Shown piece after piece: positions 1 to 16,095 of a stretch of 64,000 bases of DNA. How positions within the stretch are numbered: position 1 is the first letter of the stretch; the number at the start of each line of letters is the position of its first letter. Source of the stretch: Phallusia mammillata (lineage: Eukaryota > Chordata > Ascidiacea > Phlebobranchia > Ascidiidae); assembly GCA_003260075.1 (NCBI GenBank), contig QLIY01000577.1, forward strand, positions 40,614-104,613. Reading direction: 5' to 3'. The position numbers were made by a program, and so were the translations under genes. The notes beneath the pieces were generated by a model. That model did no database searches. It saw nothing but the letters and a program-made list of their open reading frames with translations, and was not told the DNA's origin.

Positions 1-784
1 GCCTTTGGTCTTCCACTGCGTTTGTTTTCACAAGTCCAAAACGTTTTGGACTTTCTCTTATTTATGTCAACAAGATTAAAGTTACAATTCACAAAAGCTA
101 ACTTTACACACATAAATTTTACACAAAACAAACTATTCACACCAATTGTTTGCCTTTTCTATTTGCCCTCTTGCACCAGATATTGCCGGGCTGAATCATA
201 GCTTATGATCCCGTTTAACGCCTTTATGATGTTCCCCTGTATTTGATATGCAGCATTTTTCTTCTTTAGCGCGTAATACAATGTACAAAAAATACAACAA
301 GTTACTTGTGTTGTACGGAACGCTTCCAGGAAGTAAAAAGTATCGACGTGGAGTTGCCAATCGCCTTTGGTCGCAGGCCGGGATTAATTTTGCATTAGCC
401 AGCGTCGGCTGTTAATCAATATGCTATGCCGATGGCTTCTGATAAATGAAAATCCAGACACGAAGGTATAATGATCTGGTGTAATCAGCCGACGACGAAA
501 TAAGTCTTTGATTAATGATTGGTTTGAGACTCATCAAGTACAAAATTATCGATCTACCGGGCTGTGTGCCTTCTCAGACCTTCCGGTAACTTAACTTCCC
601 ACGTTAAAGGCAATTAAAGTATTTGGTGCGCAAAAACTGTGGCGGATTTGGCGATTGCCTAAAGGTGTAACAACCTACCATAAAATAATAAACCAAAGAC
701 GGGTGTCACCAATATGGGGTGGTAAAAACACATCAGTAATAACCATGTAGTTTTAAGTTATGCACGAGAAGTTCAACTCCTAAA
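1..784. other. 5' flank of protease gene, no gene seen
   Basis: No exon-like reading frame, RNA gene or transposon end was recognised. The stretch is AT-rich and lies upstream of the putative first exon of the protease at 785, so it should hold that gene's promoter, but no convincing TATA box or other element could be picked out by eye. Confidence 0.5.
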
Positions 785-3658
<2,874 letters not shown>

Positions 3659-4153
3659 ATATAAAAAATAAAGTAAACTGTATAAATAATACGTGGTCGC
3701 TAATTCAAAAATAAACAAACCCTTGACTTCGTGTTGTCCAGCTTTCTAAAATCAGGTTAATTTAAAGCAGAGTTGTTGGCGGGCCCGAAATTCGAACCCC
3801 AACCCGGCCCCAACCAGAATCGTTTTTGAGAAGCCCTAGGCCCGAAAGTTTGATCTCTAGACAATGGACAATTCCAGATAATGGGTGAAACAAGACGTTT
3901 TTGGGCTTTTACTTGCTGGTTATATTCCCCCCCCCCTTTTATTGTCGGGGCCAAATGGTAGTTTTTTAAGTGTGTAGGGAGCCGAAAAAAAACGAGACCT
4001 TGAGAAAATCACTAAAGATTATTACCTAAAAAACTAAATTAGCAATCTTTGGTGGTTTTCTGAGGTTTGGTGCGTGCTGCAAAATGAGTAGGCTAGTTGG
4101 GAGCTGCATGCGGCCCTGTTTGAGAGAGCCGCGTTTGAGAATCACTGTTATAT

Positions 4154-4327
4154 CAGTAGTTGGATTTAAGTTTTATTGTCAGCCGTTTCTATCACAAAAG
4201 TCATATTTTTCAGCCGGTTCTGTTGCAAAAAGTCGATCGACAGTAACCAGTAATGCTAACCGGTTTGCTGATCTCCAAAAAATTTGTGAGACGGTTCTGC
4301 AGAACCGGCTGAATTGTCCAGCAACTA
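4154..4327 (-). mobile_element. hAT-like MITE remnant
   Basis: The reverse complement closely resembles the element at 56871-57053 (shared AACCGGTTCTGCAGAACCG-like core, repeated GAACCGGCTGA units). One terminus reads CAGTAGTTGGATTTA, a decayed version of the CAGTGGTGGGATTCA terminus of the other copy; the far end is degenerate. Confidence 0.65.
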
Positions 4328-4441
4328 GCTATTTAGCTAAGTAATTAATATGTAAAAAATTACTGACACAGAATGTGAAGTCGAGCCTGAATCAAGCCCG
4401 TTTGTAAAAAAAAGCCCGAACCCTGGCAGAATAGCCCGGTC

Positions 4442-4503
4442 CGGTTATTTGAAGTATAAATTTGAAAACTTACAACGGTTATTTGAAGTATAAATTTGAA
4501 AAC
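4442..4503. repeat. 28-bp direct tandem repeat
   Basis: The same 28 bases beginning CGGTTATTTGAAG occur at 4442-4469 and 4476-4503, separated by six bases. The copies are identical, so the duplication is recent or allelic in origin. Confidence 0.85.
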
Positions 4504-5067
4504 AATATTTGCTAACAATTGCCAAGCTGTGATGACAGTCATCGAGTTTATGCTTACGACATACACACCTTCTGATTCACGCTGGGGTGAAGTGATTGTT
4601 GCGGCGTAAACGGATGTGACGTATGCATCCAATACACTTACAATTGAATCACGCTTTCTATGTGTTAATGTGTAATGTCTGTGCGGAGACAAGGTGCTAC
4701 ACAGTGCTATATATTATAAAGGTCATTGTTTTGTTATATTGTGCTCAAACACTAACAAAGGAAAAAGTTTTTTGTGCCTTATTACAGAAATATGATAAGA
4801 CCGATGATGTTTAGTTGTTTAGTTCTTTTGTTCTTGAAGTCTACATGCGGATATATGTATATTATTGGAAGTTAAACGTCTGTTATTGGATAGAGTTACA
4901 AATTTAAAGTTACAGTGTAGCGTTTCAACTTTTTCTCGTCAGTTTATTACAAATACTAAAATTTTGTTGGGTTTCTGTCGACAAAAATAATAAAAAGTCG
5001 ATCGATTTGCTTTTTATAGTATTTGTTAGCAGCAATATTTTTAAAAAGACACTTGTTAAATGATACA

Positions 5068-8000
5068 ATGACTAAAGCAGACCATAGTTGGAAACTTGTT
5101 TGGTCGTTATCGCTAATTTTTGCAGTCGTACCCATAAGCAGAGGAATAATATCGTTCCAGCGTTGGTGAGTAGGCTATATTGTTTAAGACTAATGCAGAA
5201 CGTAGTCTATTTTGTGTTTACCAAACGATTAAACGATTTTGGCGATATACCGTCAATATTCGGGGAATAATGGTATTTTGCGAATACGACATTGGATGAA
5301 CCCAGGAGTCGCATTAACAATAATACCTTGTATGTATTTTATAAGCCTTATTTGTAGGTGTCACGTCAGTGAATCATCAACGTGGAAGCAATACAACGAC
5401 AGTTTGTCATCTTGTGTAACGTGCGGAACAACCACCAAACTTTTCCTAGACAGGTAAAACAAACAATATGCTGCTGTTTTCAAAATTACTAAAAACTGCC
5501 AACATTCAACATTTGAACAGGGCGACACAAGCGAACGAAAAGTGCTGTGCCGAAAAATTTTCCTCAACTTGTAATGTTTGTTCCGGTGAAACGTTTACTT
5601 GTACAAACCGTGAGTTTTTTGTAACAAGATACTTGTTCAGATATTGACGTGCAATGAAATTTATGCAGAAAAACAGTACTGCAGTGAACATGCTTGCAAC
5701 GGTCTGAACGAATGTGGAGACGCAACTGACGAAACAAATTCGATTTCTTATAATTGCTCAAACGTTTGTGAGTTTGGAGATTTTTACTGCGGTGTCCCAG
5801 GATCTCCACAGTGCTTTAAGCCCCCCCCCCTATATGTGTTGCTTTTTATTAGATGTGTGACGATAAAAAAAACTGCTTCGATGGATTCGATGAAACAGGT
5901 TGCCAATATTACGGAGGAGTTTGTCGTGGATATTTGTGCAACAAGCTGTCACAATGTGTTAACACATCTCCCCCCCCCCCAGTGAACATGCTTGCAACGG
6001 TCTGAACGAATGTGGAGACGCAACTGATGAAGCAAATTCGGATTCTCAAAATTGCTCAAAACCACTCTGTGGGGAAGGACAATTTCAATGCGGTGTCCCA
6101 AAATATCCACAGTGCTTTAATACAACAAAGGTAAAGTCAGTTTTTTGTATTTCCCCTTCGTTTTCTTGTTTTTTGGAGAAAAAAATTTGTAACATGTCCA
6201 CTCCTAAAACCTCTAAACCTCAAGCCCAGTTTCTTTCTGTATACTTGTAAGTTGATTCACCACAGATTATATATGTGTTGCTTTTTATTAGATGTGTGAC
6301 GATAAAAAAAACTGCTTTGATGGATTCGATGAAACAGGTTGCCAATATTACGAGGGGATTTGTCTTGGATATTTGTGCAACAAGCTACCACAATGTGTCA
6401 ACACATCATCGGTATGAAACTTGAAATAATATATGCGGTGCTTAATATGTTTTTGAGTTTGTTCCCAACCAAACGTTTAGTCAAACCAAAGTTAAAAAAA
6501 CAAAGGTTTACAAACAAAGAGAATTGCTAACAATCGCAATCTAGAAAACTAAAAACGAAACGATTCTAAAATTGTACACCGTTAAGATTTTTTGTTATTT
6601 ACCTAAATTTAGATAAAAACGCTTCTTAGACAATATTTTTTCTGCTAGGTATGTGATGGTATAAAAGACTGTATCGACGGTACAGATGAACAAGATTGCT
6701 GCCCATCAAAAACGGTAGCACCATCTTTTTTCTGCAATGGTCGCGTTGAAAATAGTCCCACTATTGATATGACTCAAGTGTGTGATGGCACAAAACAGTG
6801 TAGCTCCGGCACAGATGAGGTAAACTGGATATGTAAATACAATTGAACCGAAAAACTATGAATAAAAAACAAAAACACACCCCCCCCCCTCGGTATGAAA
6901 CTTGAAATAAAACGATACGATTCTAAAATATTACACCGTAATGATTTTCTGTTACTTACCTAAATTTGGATAAAAACGCTTCGTAGACACTTTTTTTTCT
7001 GCTAGGTATGTGATGGTGTAAAAGACTGTGCCGACGGTACAGATGAACAAGATTGCTACCCACTAACAACGGTATCTTTTTTCTGTAATGGTCGCGTTAA
7101 AAATAGTCCCACTATTGACATGACTCAAGTGTGTGATGGCACAAAACATTGTAGCTCCGGCACAGATGAGGTAAACTGGACATGTAAATACAACTGAACC
7201 GAAAAACTATGAATAAAAAACAAAAACAAATAAATTTAAATTAAAATAAAATAATTATTTACAATAAAAAAGGTCAATTGTTACCTATGGACGCCCTGGA
7301 CCTCTTGGTCATCGTGTATTTGCAATGGTGTACAATCTTCTAACCCAAGCCATAGAAATCGGTCACGGATTTGTGTGTCATACACAGACATTACTGCTCA
7401 CGTCAATGGTAAGCAAAAATTTAAATACAGCTAACACAACCGCCAGACAAAAAATCTTGCATATTTTGAAGGTCAATGCATCGGACTATCCATCGATTCG
7501 AGTTGTGTTTGCGACGAAACTGAACCGTTTCCAATCACGCTAATTGTCATTATCGCATTGGTTTCTCTCATCGTGGTAGTTGGTTTCTTATGTATTGTGT
7601 ATCTGTGTTGGAACAGTAACAAAAAGCAAAAAGCTAAACGCAGTGATAATAACGAAAATCTCCAAACTTTGCCAACAACCCAGACTGGTACACGACCCCA
7701 ACCTTCACCAGCTGTCGCCAGTACACGCCGACCTAACAGTGCCCTGTCCACACAACACAGTGTATTTAATAAATCTCCAGCATTGTCCAACTACAGTCAA
7801 CGTTCACAAGCGACTGCAGCGTCTATTAGAGTTGGGCCGATGCAAGATGATGCAGTAACACCCAGAGCAAGTCCGTATTTTGCTCCTCCTTTACCTGCCA
7901 GACCAAAATCTTTGTTTGACGATGGATATGCAAGCATTAAAGAAGTGAACTCACAGGAAATTGACCCATACGCGCAAACTAAACACGTCAAAGTAAATTC

Positions 8001-8483
8001 GCAACGTCCAGACTCAAAAATGAGTACAATGCGAAGAACTGATTCTTTGGATTCATTTTTAAACAACGCTGATGGCCATTCTCGTCCTGGACCAGAACGA
8101 CAGCGCCCCCCCCCCCGAACTCACAGGAAATTGACCCATACGCGCAAACTAAACACGTCAAAGTGAATTCGCCACGTCCTGACTCAAAAATGGGTACAAT
8201 GCGAAGAACTGATTCTTGGGATTCGTTTTTAAACAACGCTGATGGCCATTCTCGTACTGGACAAGAACGACAACGAACGATATCCCGATTTCCACTGGAG
8301 GAACTCGGACGAGCACCGACGGCACCCGGTTTTAAGCGATCCAGAAGCATGGAAGCACTTGATGGTGATGGTTATCTTGTCCCAACGATGTCGCAAAAAA
8401 ATCGGATGGAAAGAAAGGGTACGTGGTATAGAACTACGACTTTGTTAACTATTTAGCAAATGGCTTGTAAAATTGGACCAAGC

Positions 8484-8575
<92 letters not shown>

Positions 8576-9627
8576 GCGTTGGCAAATTTAGGGATCTTAG
8601 ATGGGTCATGACGTCAAAAAATTAGATAAAGAGGTAAGCGCAAAGTAAGTTAGTGTGAGCGCACCTGATAAGCTTATTTCATCCCAAGAAAAAAAGTAAA
8701 GTGATACTGCCCCAAAAAGTTAAATATGTAAAACCATTCCTTAATAAATGTAAAGGAGCCAGAACGGTAATAGGGCAGAAAGAAACGGTAATAGAACGGT
8801 AATAGGGCAGAAATCCTCTTCATCGTAGATTACGCGTTAGGGACATTAGGCGTTACATTTCAACGTAGAATTATAGTCGTTATCACCATTAAATCAACAA
8901 ATAGAAATCTTACAATAATAACATCCTACTTCACAGAAAACTACACAAGAATGTCATCACCCGAAAAGGGGGCGCCCTTTAGGACCACATCAGCCCCCCC
9001 CCCATAGTCGTTATCACCATTAAAACAACAAATAGAAATCTTACAATAATAACATCCTTCTTCACAGAAAACTACACAAGAATGTCGTCACCCGAAAAGG
9101 GGGCGCCCTTTAGGACCACATCAACGAGACCAACGGGATACGCCAAAATAGTAAAGAAGAGGCAGAACCGGGATGGGCTTTCCACTCGCCGAAGAAAGAG
9201 TTTGAAAAAGGCAACAAGTTTCAGCCACAACGTCAACAAATTTCCACATTCTGGAGAAATTTCTCCTTCACATTCCGAAACCTATGCAAACATGCTCAAA
9301 AATCACAGCGAGTTTTTTGGGCCAGGTGATGCAAAACAAAAACTGATGACGTACATTAACGAATTGGCTCCTCCCCTTGCCAGTCCGCCAATAATATCGC
9401 CACCTGCCTTCAACCCTCCAAAACTCGAGGTTACAGCTTACTCTCCTGAGCGATCAACACAAAATAATGTCTCAAGTGGCGCAGGGTCGACTGAAGACAA
9501 ACTTGATGTTGATCTTTCACATGGATCTCAATATGATTCGCTGTTTGCACCGAATAACTCACACAAACAAGGCGGACCACAGGAAGATTACGGAAAACTC
9601 GAAAAGGAAGAAATCGATTTGACCTGA
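5068..9627 (+). CDS. LDLa/TSP1 transmembrane receptor with ITAM-like tail
   Basis: Predicted type I membrane protein. Exons: 5068-5165 (signal peptide), 5358-5453, 5521-5609 (Cys-rich, unassigned), 5669 to about 6130 (interrupted by seams), 6292-6411, 6649-6819 (second copy 7006-7170), 7273-7408, 7472-8418 (second part of tail duplicated at the 8106-8116 seam), 9068-9627. About four LDL-receptor class A-like modules (CDGxKDC..GTDE pattern) are followed by a thrombospondin type 1 repeat (WTPWTSWSSC), a transmembrane helix encoded around 7540-7610, and a long cytoplasmic tail. The tail has an SH3-type proline motif (APPLPARP), YASI, and near the C-terminus YDSL and YGKL, Tyr motifs spaced as a loose ITAM (15 residues between them; canonical is 6-12). 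LDLa and TSP1 domains bind proteins or lipids, so a cell-surface receptor role is inferred; the ligand is unknown. C-run seams at 5821, 5970, 6880, 8106 and 8994 create false stops and duplicated exons. Confidence 0.8.
5669..6411 (+). repeat. duplicated LDLa exon pair joined by C runs
   Basis: Sequence from about 5683-5820 recurs at 5981-6118, and 5831-5969 recurs at 6271-6405. C runs at 5821-5830 and 5970-5980 sit exactly at the joins. The first copy lacks the intron that separates the two exons in the second copy (about 160 bases). The second copy is splice-competent; the first looks like a collapsed alternative allele. Confidence 0.8.
6409..7190 (+). repeat. duplicated LDLa exon with flanking introns
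   Basis: The exon at 6649-6819 and its flanks recur as 7006-7170 after the C10 run at 6880-6889; sequence right after the run restarts at the equivalent of 6409. The two exons differ at a handful of positions and by a short in-frame length change, and either would splice in frame. Confidence 0.8.
7947..8280 (+). repeat. duplicated receptor-tail segment at C11 seam
   Basis: Coding sequence at about 7947-8105 restarts at 8117 after the C11 run 8106-8116. The first copy runs into the C run and out of frame; the second continues in frame to a clean donor at 8419. Amino-acid differences between copies are few. Confidence 0.85.
8486..8573 (+). repeat. 88-base C homopolymer
   Basis: Uninterrupted C run inside the last intron of the LDLa/TSP1 receptor gene, with the hexamer AAGCGT on both sides. 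Its length is unlike the usual 10-13 base runs. Either a padded gap or a true poly-C tract. Confidence 0.9.
8874..9122 (+). repeat. duplicated intron/exon boundary at C10 seam
   Basis: About 120 bases from 8874 recur from 9004, immediately after the C10 run 8994-9003, with about three substitutions. Both contain the acceptor and the start of the last exon of the LDLa/TSP1 gene; only the second continues into the full exon. Confidence 0.85.
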
Positions 9628-11018
9628 AGTAGGAACACTCTATAAATGATGAAAACTCGAAATTAACTAAATGAGAACTTAGTTGGTTAAAATAAATTTT
9701 TACTTCTGAATTTTTCGACGCAGCCTATTTTTTTTATGTACGTTTTTGTATCTTGTTTTATATGCTCATATTCGCTAAGTTTTCGCCCTTTTTTACCGCA
9801 TTTCAATAAAGTGACTGAAAAATTCAGAATGCATATGTTCCGTTTAATCTTGTTTGCGTCAGTGTCAATTACGCATTAAAATGTTATCCAGTGACCGAAA
9901 CAATGTAAAAACTATACAAACAATTTGGAAACATGTAAGCAGGTGACAACAAACATGACACAGTCGAAATATAACTCCACACGTGTTAAATGTTTCACAA
10001 AACCAAAGGAAGATATGCATCAAAACAATATTACGTTTGTCTTTGTTGCAGTATTAATGTCAACATGAGAAAAAATCGAAAGAAAAGTGCTGATGAAACA
10101 ATGAAAAGCGAGTTACTCGTTCTTTTGCCAATGATAATTTTGTTTCTAAATTATATTTTTTGCAGGAAAGTGCAATTTTATTGCCACCAAATTAAAAGTT
10201 CACTTCAATATTTCATGACGAGATAAAACGTGGTTGCGTAATGCAGTCCAGAGGACTAACTTACAAGTTACATATATGTAATATATCCAACGTAAAATCT
10301 GGTTGAACTTAAAAACGAAACATTTGGCACAGCTAAAATTTCAAAAAACAAACAAATTGATTTTACATTGTAGGAAGTAAGTCCGCGGTCAATTCAACTC
10401 ATATCCGCTGATTTTAGCAAACTCTTCCGGTAAAGTCCCCTTAGACCAGTGATTTTCAACCTAAAATAGTTCGTGAACCCCTTTAAAGTAACCCTCAAAG
10501 CCAGTGCCTTCCTGTTCATCCATTAGAAATGTGGGAATCTGTTCAACATAGGGAAAGAAGGGTGAGTCACTGGCTCGCTTAGGTCTTTAGAATGCATTTT
10601 TGACCATTTGAAGGTGAAGTTTGCACGCGCGTCTAGCTCTTGTTTATTGGTGTGTGTCACTGGTGAGCGCCCATACACTTACGCCAAATGAAAACTACTA
10701 CGTCTGCCCTTAAGGTGGCATAAGGACCTGGATGAGAAACGCTGGAAAAAAGCTGCCATTTACAACGATCATAAATGTCTGAAATTAAATGCTACTTTAA
10801 GTCATCTTCAATTATGCACAAAGTACTAAACGTTTTGTTCCATGACCCATGTCCTGAGGGCGAATTGTAAATTATTAATGTGAACTTAGGGGAATCACAA
10901 GCAATGTTAATTTTTCTGCATTTCATTAAGTTAACACTGCATTACTTAACATTCGGCACCATAAATACAGCTCTGTGATTGACCTAATAACAAGACCCCA
11001 ACAGGAAAATGCGTAAGT
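9628..11018. other. intergenic region between convergent genes
   Basis: Separates the 3' ends of the LDLa/TSP1 receptor (+) and the TOPORS-like gene (-). An AATAAA near 9806 probably serves the receptor. A hAT-like element is listed at 10447-10744. The reading frame 9990-10226 has no domain, splice or homology support. Confidence 0.6.
10447..10744. mobile_element. putative hAT-like non-autonomous element
   Basis: Begins CAGTGATTTTCAACC and ends with the imperfect complement (GGATGAGAAACGCTG), the style of hAT termini. No convincing 8-bp target duplication is visible, so the boundaries are tentative. Confidence 0.5.
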
Positions 11019-14000
11019 TCACAAAATTCCGCGCGAGTGTTTCCTGGATCGACGTCGAACTTTTTGTGGACGCCGTCTGTGGTGGGAATGACTCTCATCA
11101 CTGCTGCTGCAAATGTCGCTGCTTGAAGTATTGTGGTGTGAAAAATGATGCTGACTTCGCTTTAATGATCGGCGTCTGGACTTGAACGGATCGTGTGAGG
11201 AATATTTTGGCACTTTAACTTTGCACAACTTTCCATTTGATGCCCCAGAAGGTTCTATAAGTGAATTAAAAGTGTACAAAACTATTCGTTTACAAAAGAG
11301 AAAAAATACATTAAAAGGGATTAAAAGTTAAAATTTATCCCAAAATATCAAACTTACTTGTGCAGCATTTTTTTTTTATAAATTGTGGGTTTAGACTTTA
11401 GACGGCATAATTTCAGTTTAAATTTAATTTCACATATGTGATATGCGTTCGCTTTAACTAGCTTTTAAAGCACTTAAAAGTCGATATATCAATTAATTTC
11501 AGTCTGATTGCCTTGTAACACTTGTTCACACGGATGAAGTAGAAGTCCCCCCCCCCTTCACATATGTGATATGCATTCGCTTTAACGAGCTTTTAAAGCA
11601 CTTAAAAGTCGATATATCCATTAATTTCAGCCTGATTGCCCTGCAACACTTGTTCACACGGATGAAGTAGAAGCTCGTTTTCCAATTTGTACCAAAGCTA
11701 CCAAAATTAGTACCAGCATAAAGCTAAAACTCGTTACAAAATATCCGTACAACTTACGTTCAACAGGTACAATGACGCTTTTAACTGTTGGTTCGAACTC
11801 AGAACTCGTTGATTCACATGAACTTGACACTGTACTTCTATAAACACAAAAGGTATGTATAAAAATACACCAGTTCATTAGGCATTGCACCCAACAAATA
11901 TATTTTCGGGTAGGTGTCAACAGAGAATTGCAAATTGGACTTCACACAACCCTAAGTTTCGTGTTTTTTTTACTTTTTAAATTTATTAAACATTCATAAT
12001 CTTGTATGTTTGATTTTACATTTGTTGAATATGTTAGGTTAAGGAACTCTTTGTATATGTAGTCTTTCAGAAAAAATAAAAATAAAGTGACTATGTTAAT
12101 TTTAAATAAACAACAATGATCAAAAGGTAGCAAATCAATACAAAAAGTGAGAAGTGACTTCTGGTAACTGGCCACCTGTATCACACATAAATGTCACCCC
12201 CCCCCCTTGTTGAATATGTTAGGTTAAGGAACTCTTTGTATATGTAGTCTTTCAAAAAAAATAAAGTGACTATGTTTATTTTAAATAATCAACAGTGATC
12301 AAAATCCCCCCCCCCAATATCGAAAAAATATAATCACAAATTTTAAATATTTTTGAAAACAGACTTAAACCAGTAAGTGATTTTATGAACAACAAAAACA
12401 CTATAATATACTTACTGATGAGGTAGTGATGTTGTGGGATTGGATAATCCACTAGGTCCTGGTTCATCTTCATCATTGGAACTTATAGTAACATATGCAT
12501 CTGGTGTACGTTGGCTGGGTGGTTTTTCATAACTGCAAAGAAAACCAAATTCAAGTCATGCCAGTGAACTCAATTATGCCCCCCCCCCAATATCGAAAAA
12601 ATATAATCACAAATTTTAAATATTTTTGAAAACAGAATTAAACCAGTAAGTGATTTTATGAACAACACAAACACTATGATATACTTACTGATGAGGTAGT
12701 GATGTTGTGGGATTGGATAAACCACTGGGTCCTGGTTCATCTTCATCATTGGAACTTATGGTAACATATGCATCTGGTGTACGCTGGCTGGGTGGTTTTT
12801 CATAACTGCAAAGACAACCAAATTCAAGTCAATCAAAACTTTCATGTGGTAAATTAAAATTATGCCAGAACCGTGTGTTTTTAAAGCATTGATAAAAACG
12901 GCAAGTGTTTTGTATAGTGATGCACCGCACGAGCCTAAAAAGATTCGGGCCGAAACCGAATATTCGGACATAAGGCCGAATAATTTCGACCGAATTAGGT
13001 CGAACCTAAAATCCCCTATCATATGGATGTTTTCAACTGAACCATGTCAGTGAACTCAATTATGACACTTCGAAGTCACTTTCACAATGCGTACGTTGTG
13101 ATATTTTGCAGACAACGTGGCTCGTATTTTATACAACAACTAGAAAGGTGGCTTAGCACATATTGCACCCCCCCCCCACACTCCGAAGTCACTTTCACAA
13201 TGCGTACGTTTTTGTAAACTTGTGATATTTTGCAGGCAACGTGGCTCCGATTTTATAAGTACAACAATTAGTTACATTCGGATGTTTCGTATTGACGAAA
13301 ATGAAAGTTTAGGCATCAATTTTGTATCGCCGGCGAAATAAACTCAACTCGACTCAATTCTATCCCCCCCCCCCTCAATTCTATGCAATCAAAAGGTTCG
13401 GCTTCGGCCGAATTTTCAAAAATATCGAGCCGTAACCGAAATATTGGAAAACAGCGTATTCGGACGAAATGTTTCGGTCAACTGAAATTTCGGTGCATTA
13501 CTAGTTTTATATGGGATGGCTGAACATAATAGTATTGTAATGCTTCGAAGTAAGCTGCAGACATGCAGTTTGTTTTGACCTACAAGGTCTCATCAATGCT
13601 GCAGTTTACTTATTAGTTATAGGCTTGATGCTTTTAAATACATATAACGATACTAAGTCAACATCTCTTTGGTTCCCAAGCAGTTGTTTGGGCATTGTGC
13701 ACCAGTTTCCTCTGTGGTTTATTTCCAGTTGTGGCATCAAACAGAAGTGGTAAGGCATTTGGCATTTTCAGCCTGTTCCCAACAAACTGGAGTGCTGTTG
13801 GATGGCTTTACTAGCCAATGCAACCCATGTCTTGTCACCAGCTTCGCTAATGAGACTTTGTAGGTCTGCAGCTTTCATTTATTGGCTTGATGCTTTCATA
13901 ATGCTTCAAAATCAGGCCACTAGGTGCACTGATTTATTGATTGGCAAAAAAACGTATGTACACATAATTTGCTTTTCTTTTGAACAAAAACATAATTGAA

Positions 14001-16002
14001 TAAATTTATGAAAGATACACAATGTTCTTTTGTGACTTCTTTCACTTATCAATTGATGAAAATTATATTTACCCCCCCCCCCCATAATTTTTGTAGGGCC
14101 TTATATAACATACATATAGGCTATGTCCTTACCACTTCCCCCCCCCCCCCACTAGGTGCACTGATTTATTGATTGGCAAAAAAACGTATGTACACACAAT
14201 TGGCTTTTCTTTTGAACAAAAACATAATTGAATAAATTTATGGACATCTTAACTTGATTTTATTGATGAAACATCACAATGTTCTTTTGTGACTTCTTTC
14301 ACTTGCCAATTGATAAAAATTATATTTCTCAAGGTCTTAGCAGGCTAAATGAGAAGCCCTCTTCGGACATAGGTGGCCTATGCATGCATTTAAACGACAC
14401 TGAATCTCTACCATGCACTTTGAAAGTCAACAACAACTTTAAAACCAGTTTAGCATGTTTTTTTTTATTTGGGCATGCATGTCTTGGTGCCCTTTCACAA
14501 TGCCTAAGAGATCTTAAATGACTCAATTGTTTTAAATAAACCAGGGGTGCAAAACTTTTTCCGGAGTTTGGTAGCGCGCCATAATTTTTGTAGGGCCTTA
14601 TATAACATACATATAGGCTATGTCCTACATACATATACATACATATAGGCTATATTAACAATATTGTTAGGTTGTGTGCTGGCTGTATATTTAGCATTGT
14701 TTGCACACAAATATTAAAGGTTAAATCAACTCACAGCCACCAGCACATATATTTAAATGTAAATTTTTCCGGTAGGACCAGTTCATCTTGAAGGCCGCAC
14801 GTTTTGCACCCCTGTGCTTGCATGGCATCAGGGCAAAGCAACCTGTTGGCAAAAGTTTTTTTTCCAGAAATTTCAAACGAATTCCGTGGGTTCGAATCCC
14901 ACAGTGCCTTGCTATGTGGGAATGTTTGCTGATCGACTGAATCGGTATGCTGCCTTCAACATGCCTGCCATAAACTATTACACACCAAAGCGTTAGCGTA
15001 GACAAAAATTTTCTCTATACACAAGTTCATTGCGAGTCTGTGTTTTCCGACGCACCATACGAGGATTGGAAAAAATGACTTTAGCTTGTTTGTTGTGGTG
15101 TACGCGTTGAGTTCTGTTAACTTAGCATTTACTGAAAAAACACAAGTGTAAGTTAAACAAACGTATAAACGGACAGGCGAACCATTGTAGCTTGATACGG
15201 GAAAGGTACTTTTCACAGGTTGCCGAAAAATTGCGCTGTGGGCCACGAATCCGTAAGATATGTATGTGCGGCGTGTGTAACGTTTTGTTGAGTGGATGCG
15301 CGTTGCAAATCATTTTAAAAACACGTGACCGATTGCACCATCCCCACGGCGCTTAGCATGAGTGACGTCACATGAGGTGTGGGAATGGATTTTATTCTGA
15401 GAGAGTAAATATTCTCGGTTATGAAAGAGAGTATATCGCGCTTATAAAAGAAAGGAAGTAAGTCACTTCTAATTACGACGGTCACTGTTAAGCTATGTCA
15501 ATTGATGATTGCAGAATCAGCACTTTGTGCAGCAGTTTGCATAGCATCGCGACAGTGCCTGCAAAGCGTGGCAAATTTAAAAGTTACGACCAACCTATTG
15601 TGGTAGCGGGCTGATCCACGCGTGTTTTTATGGAAAAGGCAATATTGGTTGATCGTTGTCGGAAACTTATTTTTTCTCAAGTGGAGCCATTTCAGTGTTT
15701 TAACACTATCTGAGTAAATTAGTTCAAAAAATATATACCACCTCCAATTCCCCCCCCCCAGGTGTGGGAATGGATTTTATTCTGAGAGAGTAAATATTCT
15801 CGGTTATGAAAGAGAGTATATCGCGCTTATAAAAGAAAGGAAGTAAGTCACTTCTAATTACGACGGTCACTGTTAAGCTATGTCAATTGATGATTGCAGA
15901 ATCAGCACTTTGTGCAGCAGTTTGCATAGCATCGCGACAGTGCCTGCAAAGCGTGGCAAATTTAAAAGTTACGACCAACCTATTGTGGTAGCGGGCTGAT
16001 CC

Positions 16003-16095
<93 letters not shown>

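Larger units (their letters stand above)
3659..5067. other. intergenic region with repeats
   Basis: No gene supported. It contains a C10 run at 3927-3936, a hAT-like terminal motif (GTTTGAGAATCACTG) near 4130, a transposon remnant at about 4154-4327 and a short tandem duplication at 4442-4503 (listed separately). Reading frames here are short and lack splice or domain support. Confidence 0.6.

Noticed and set aside
8106-8166. Apparent stop of the LDLa/TSP1 receptor tail just after the C11 run
   Set aside because: The C run shifts the frame; the downstream copy of the same segment continues in frame to a proper donor and final exon.
9990-10226. 78-residue frame with a hydrophobic stretch
   Set aside because: Lies in the intergenic region between convergent genes; no signal peptide at its start, no exon partners.
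12416-12805. In-frame repeated TOPORS exon as a genuine exon duplication
   Set aside because: Both copies are bounded by C10 runs and differ only slightly, as at the other seams, so an allelic assembly duplicate is preferred.
14817-14905. Possible tRNA gene around a perfect T arm
   Set aside because: No acceptor-stem partner, D arm or A box could be found upstream; kept only as a tRNA-derived fragment.
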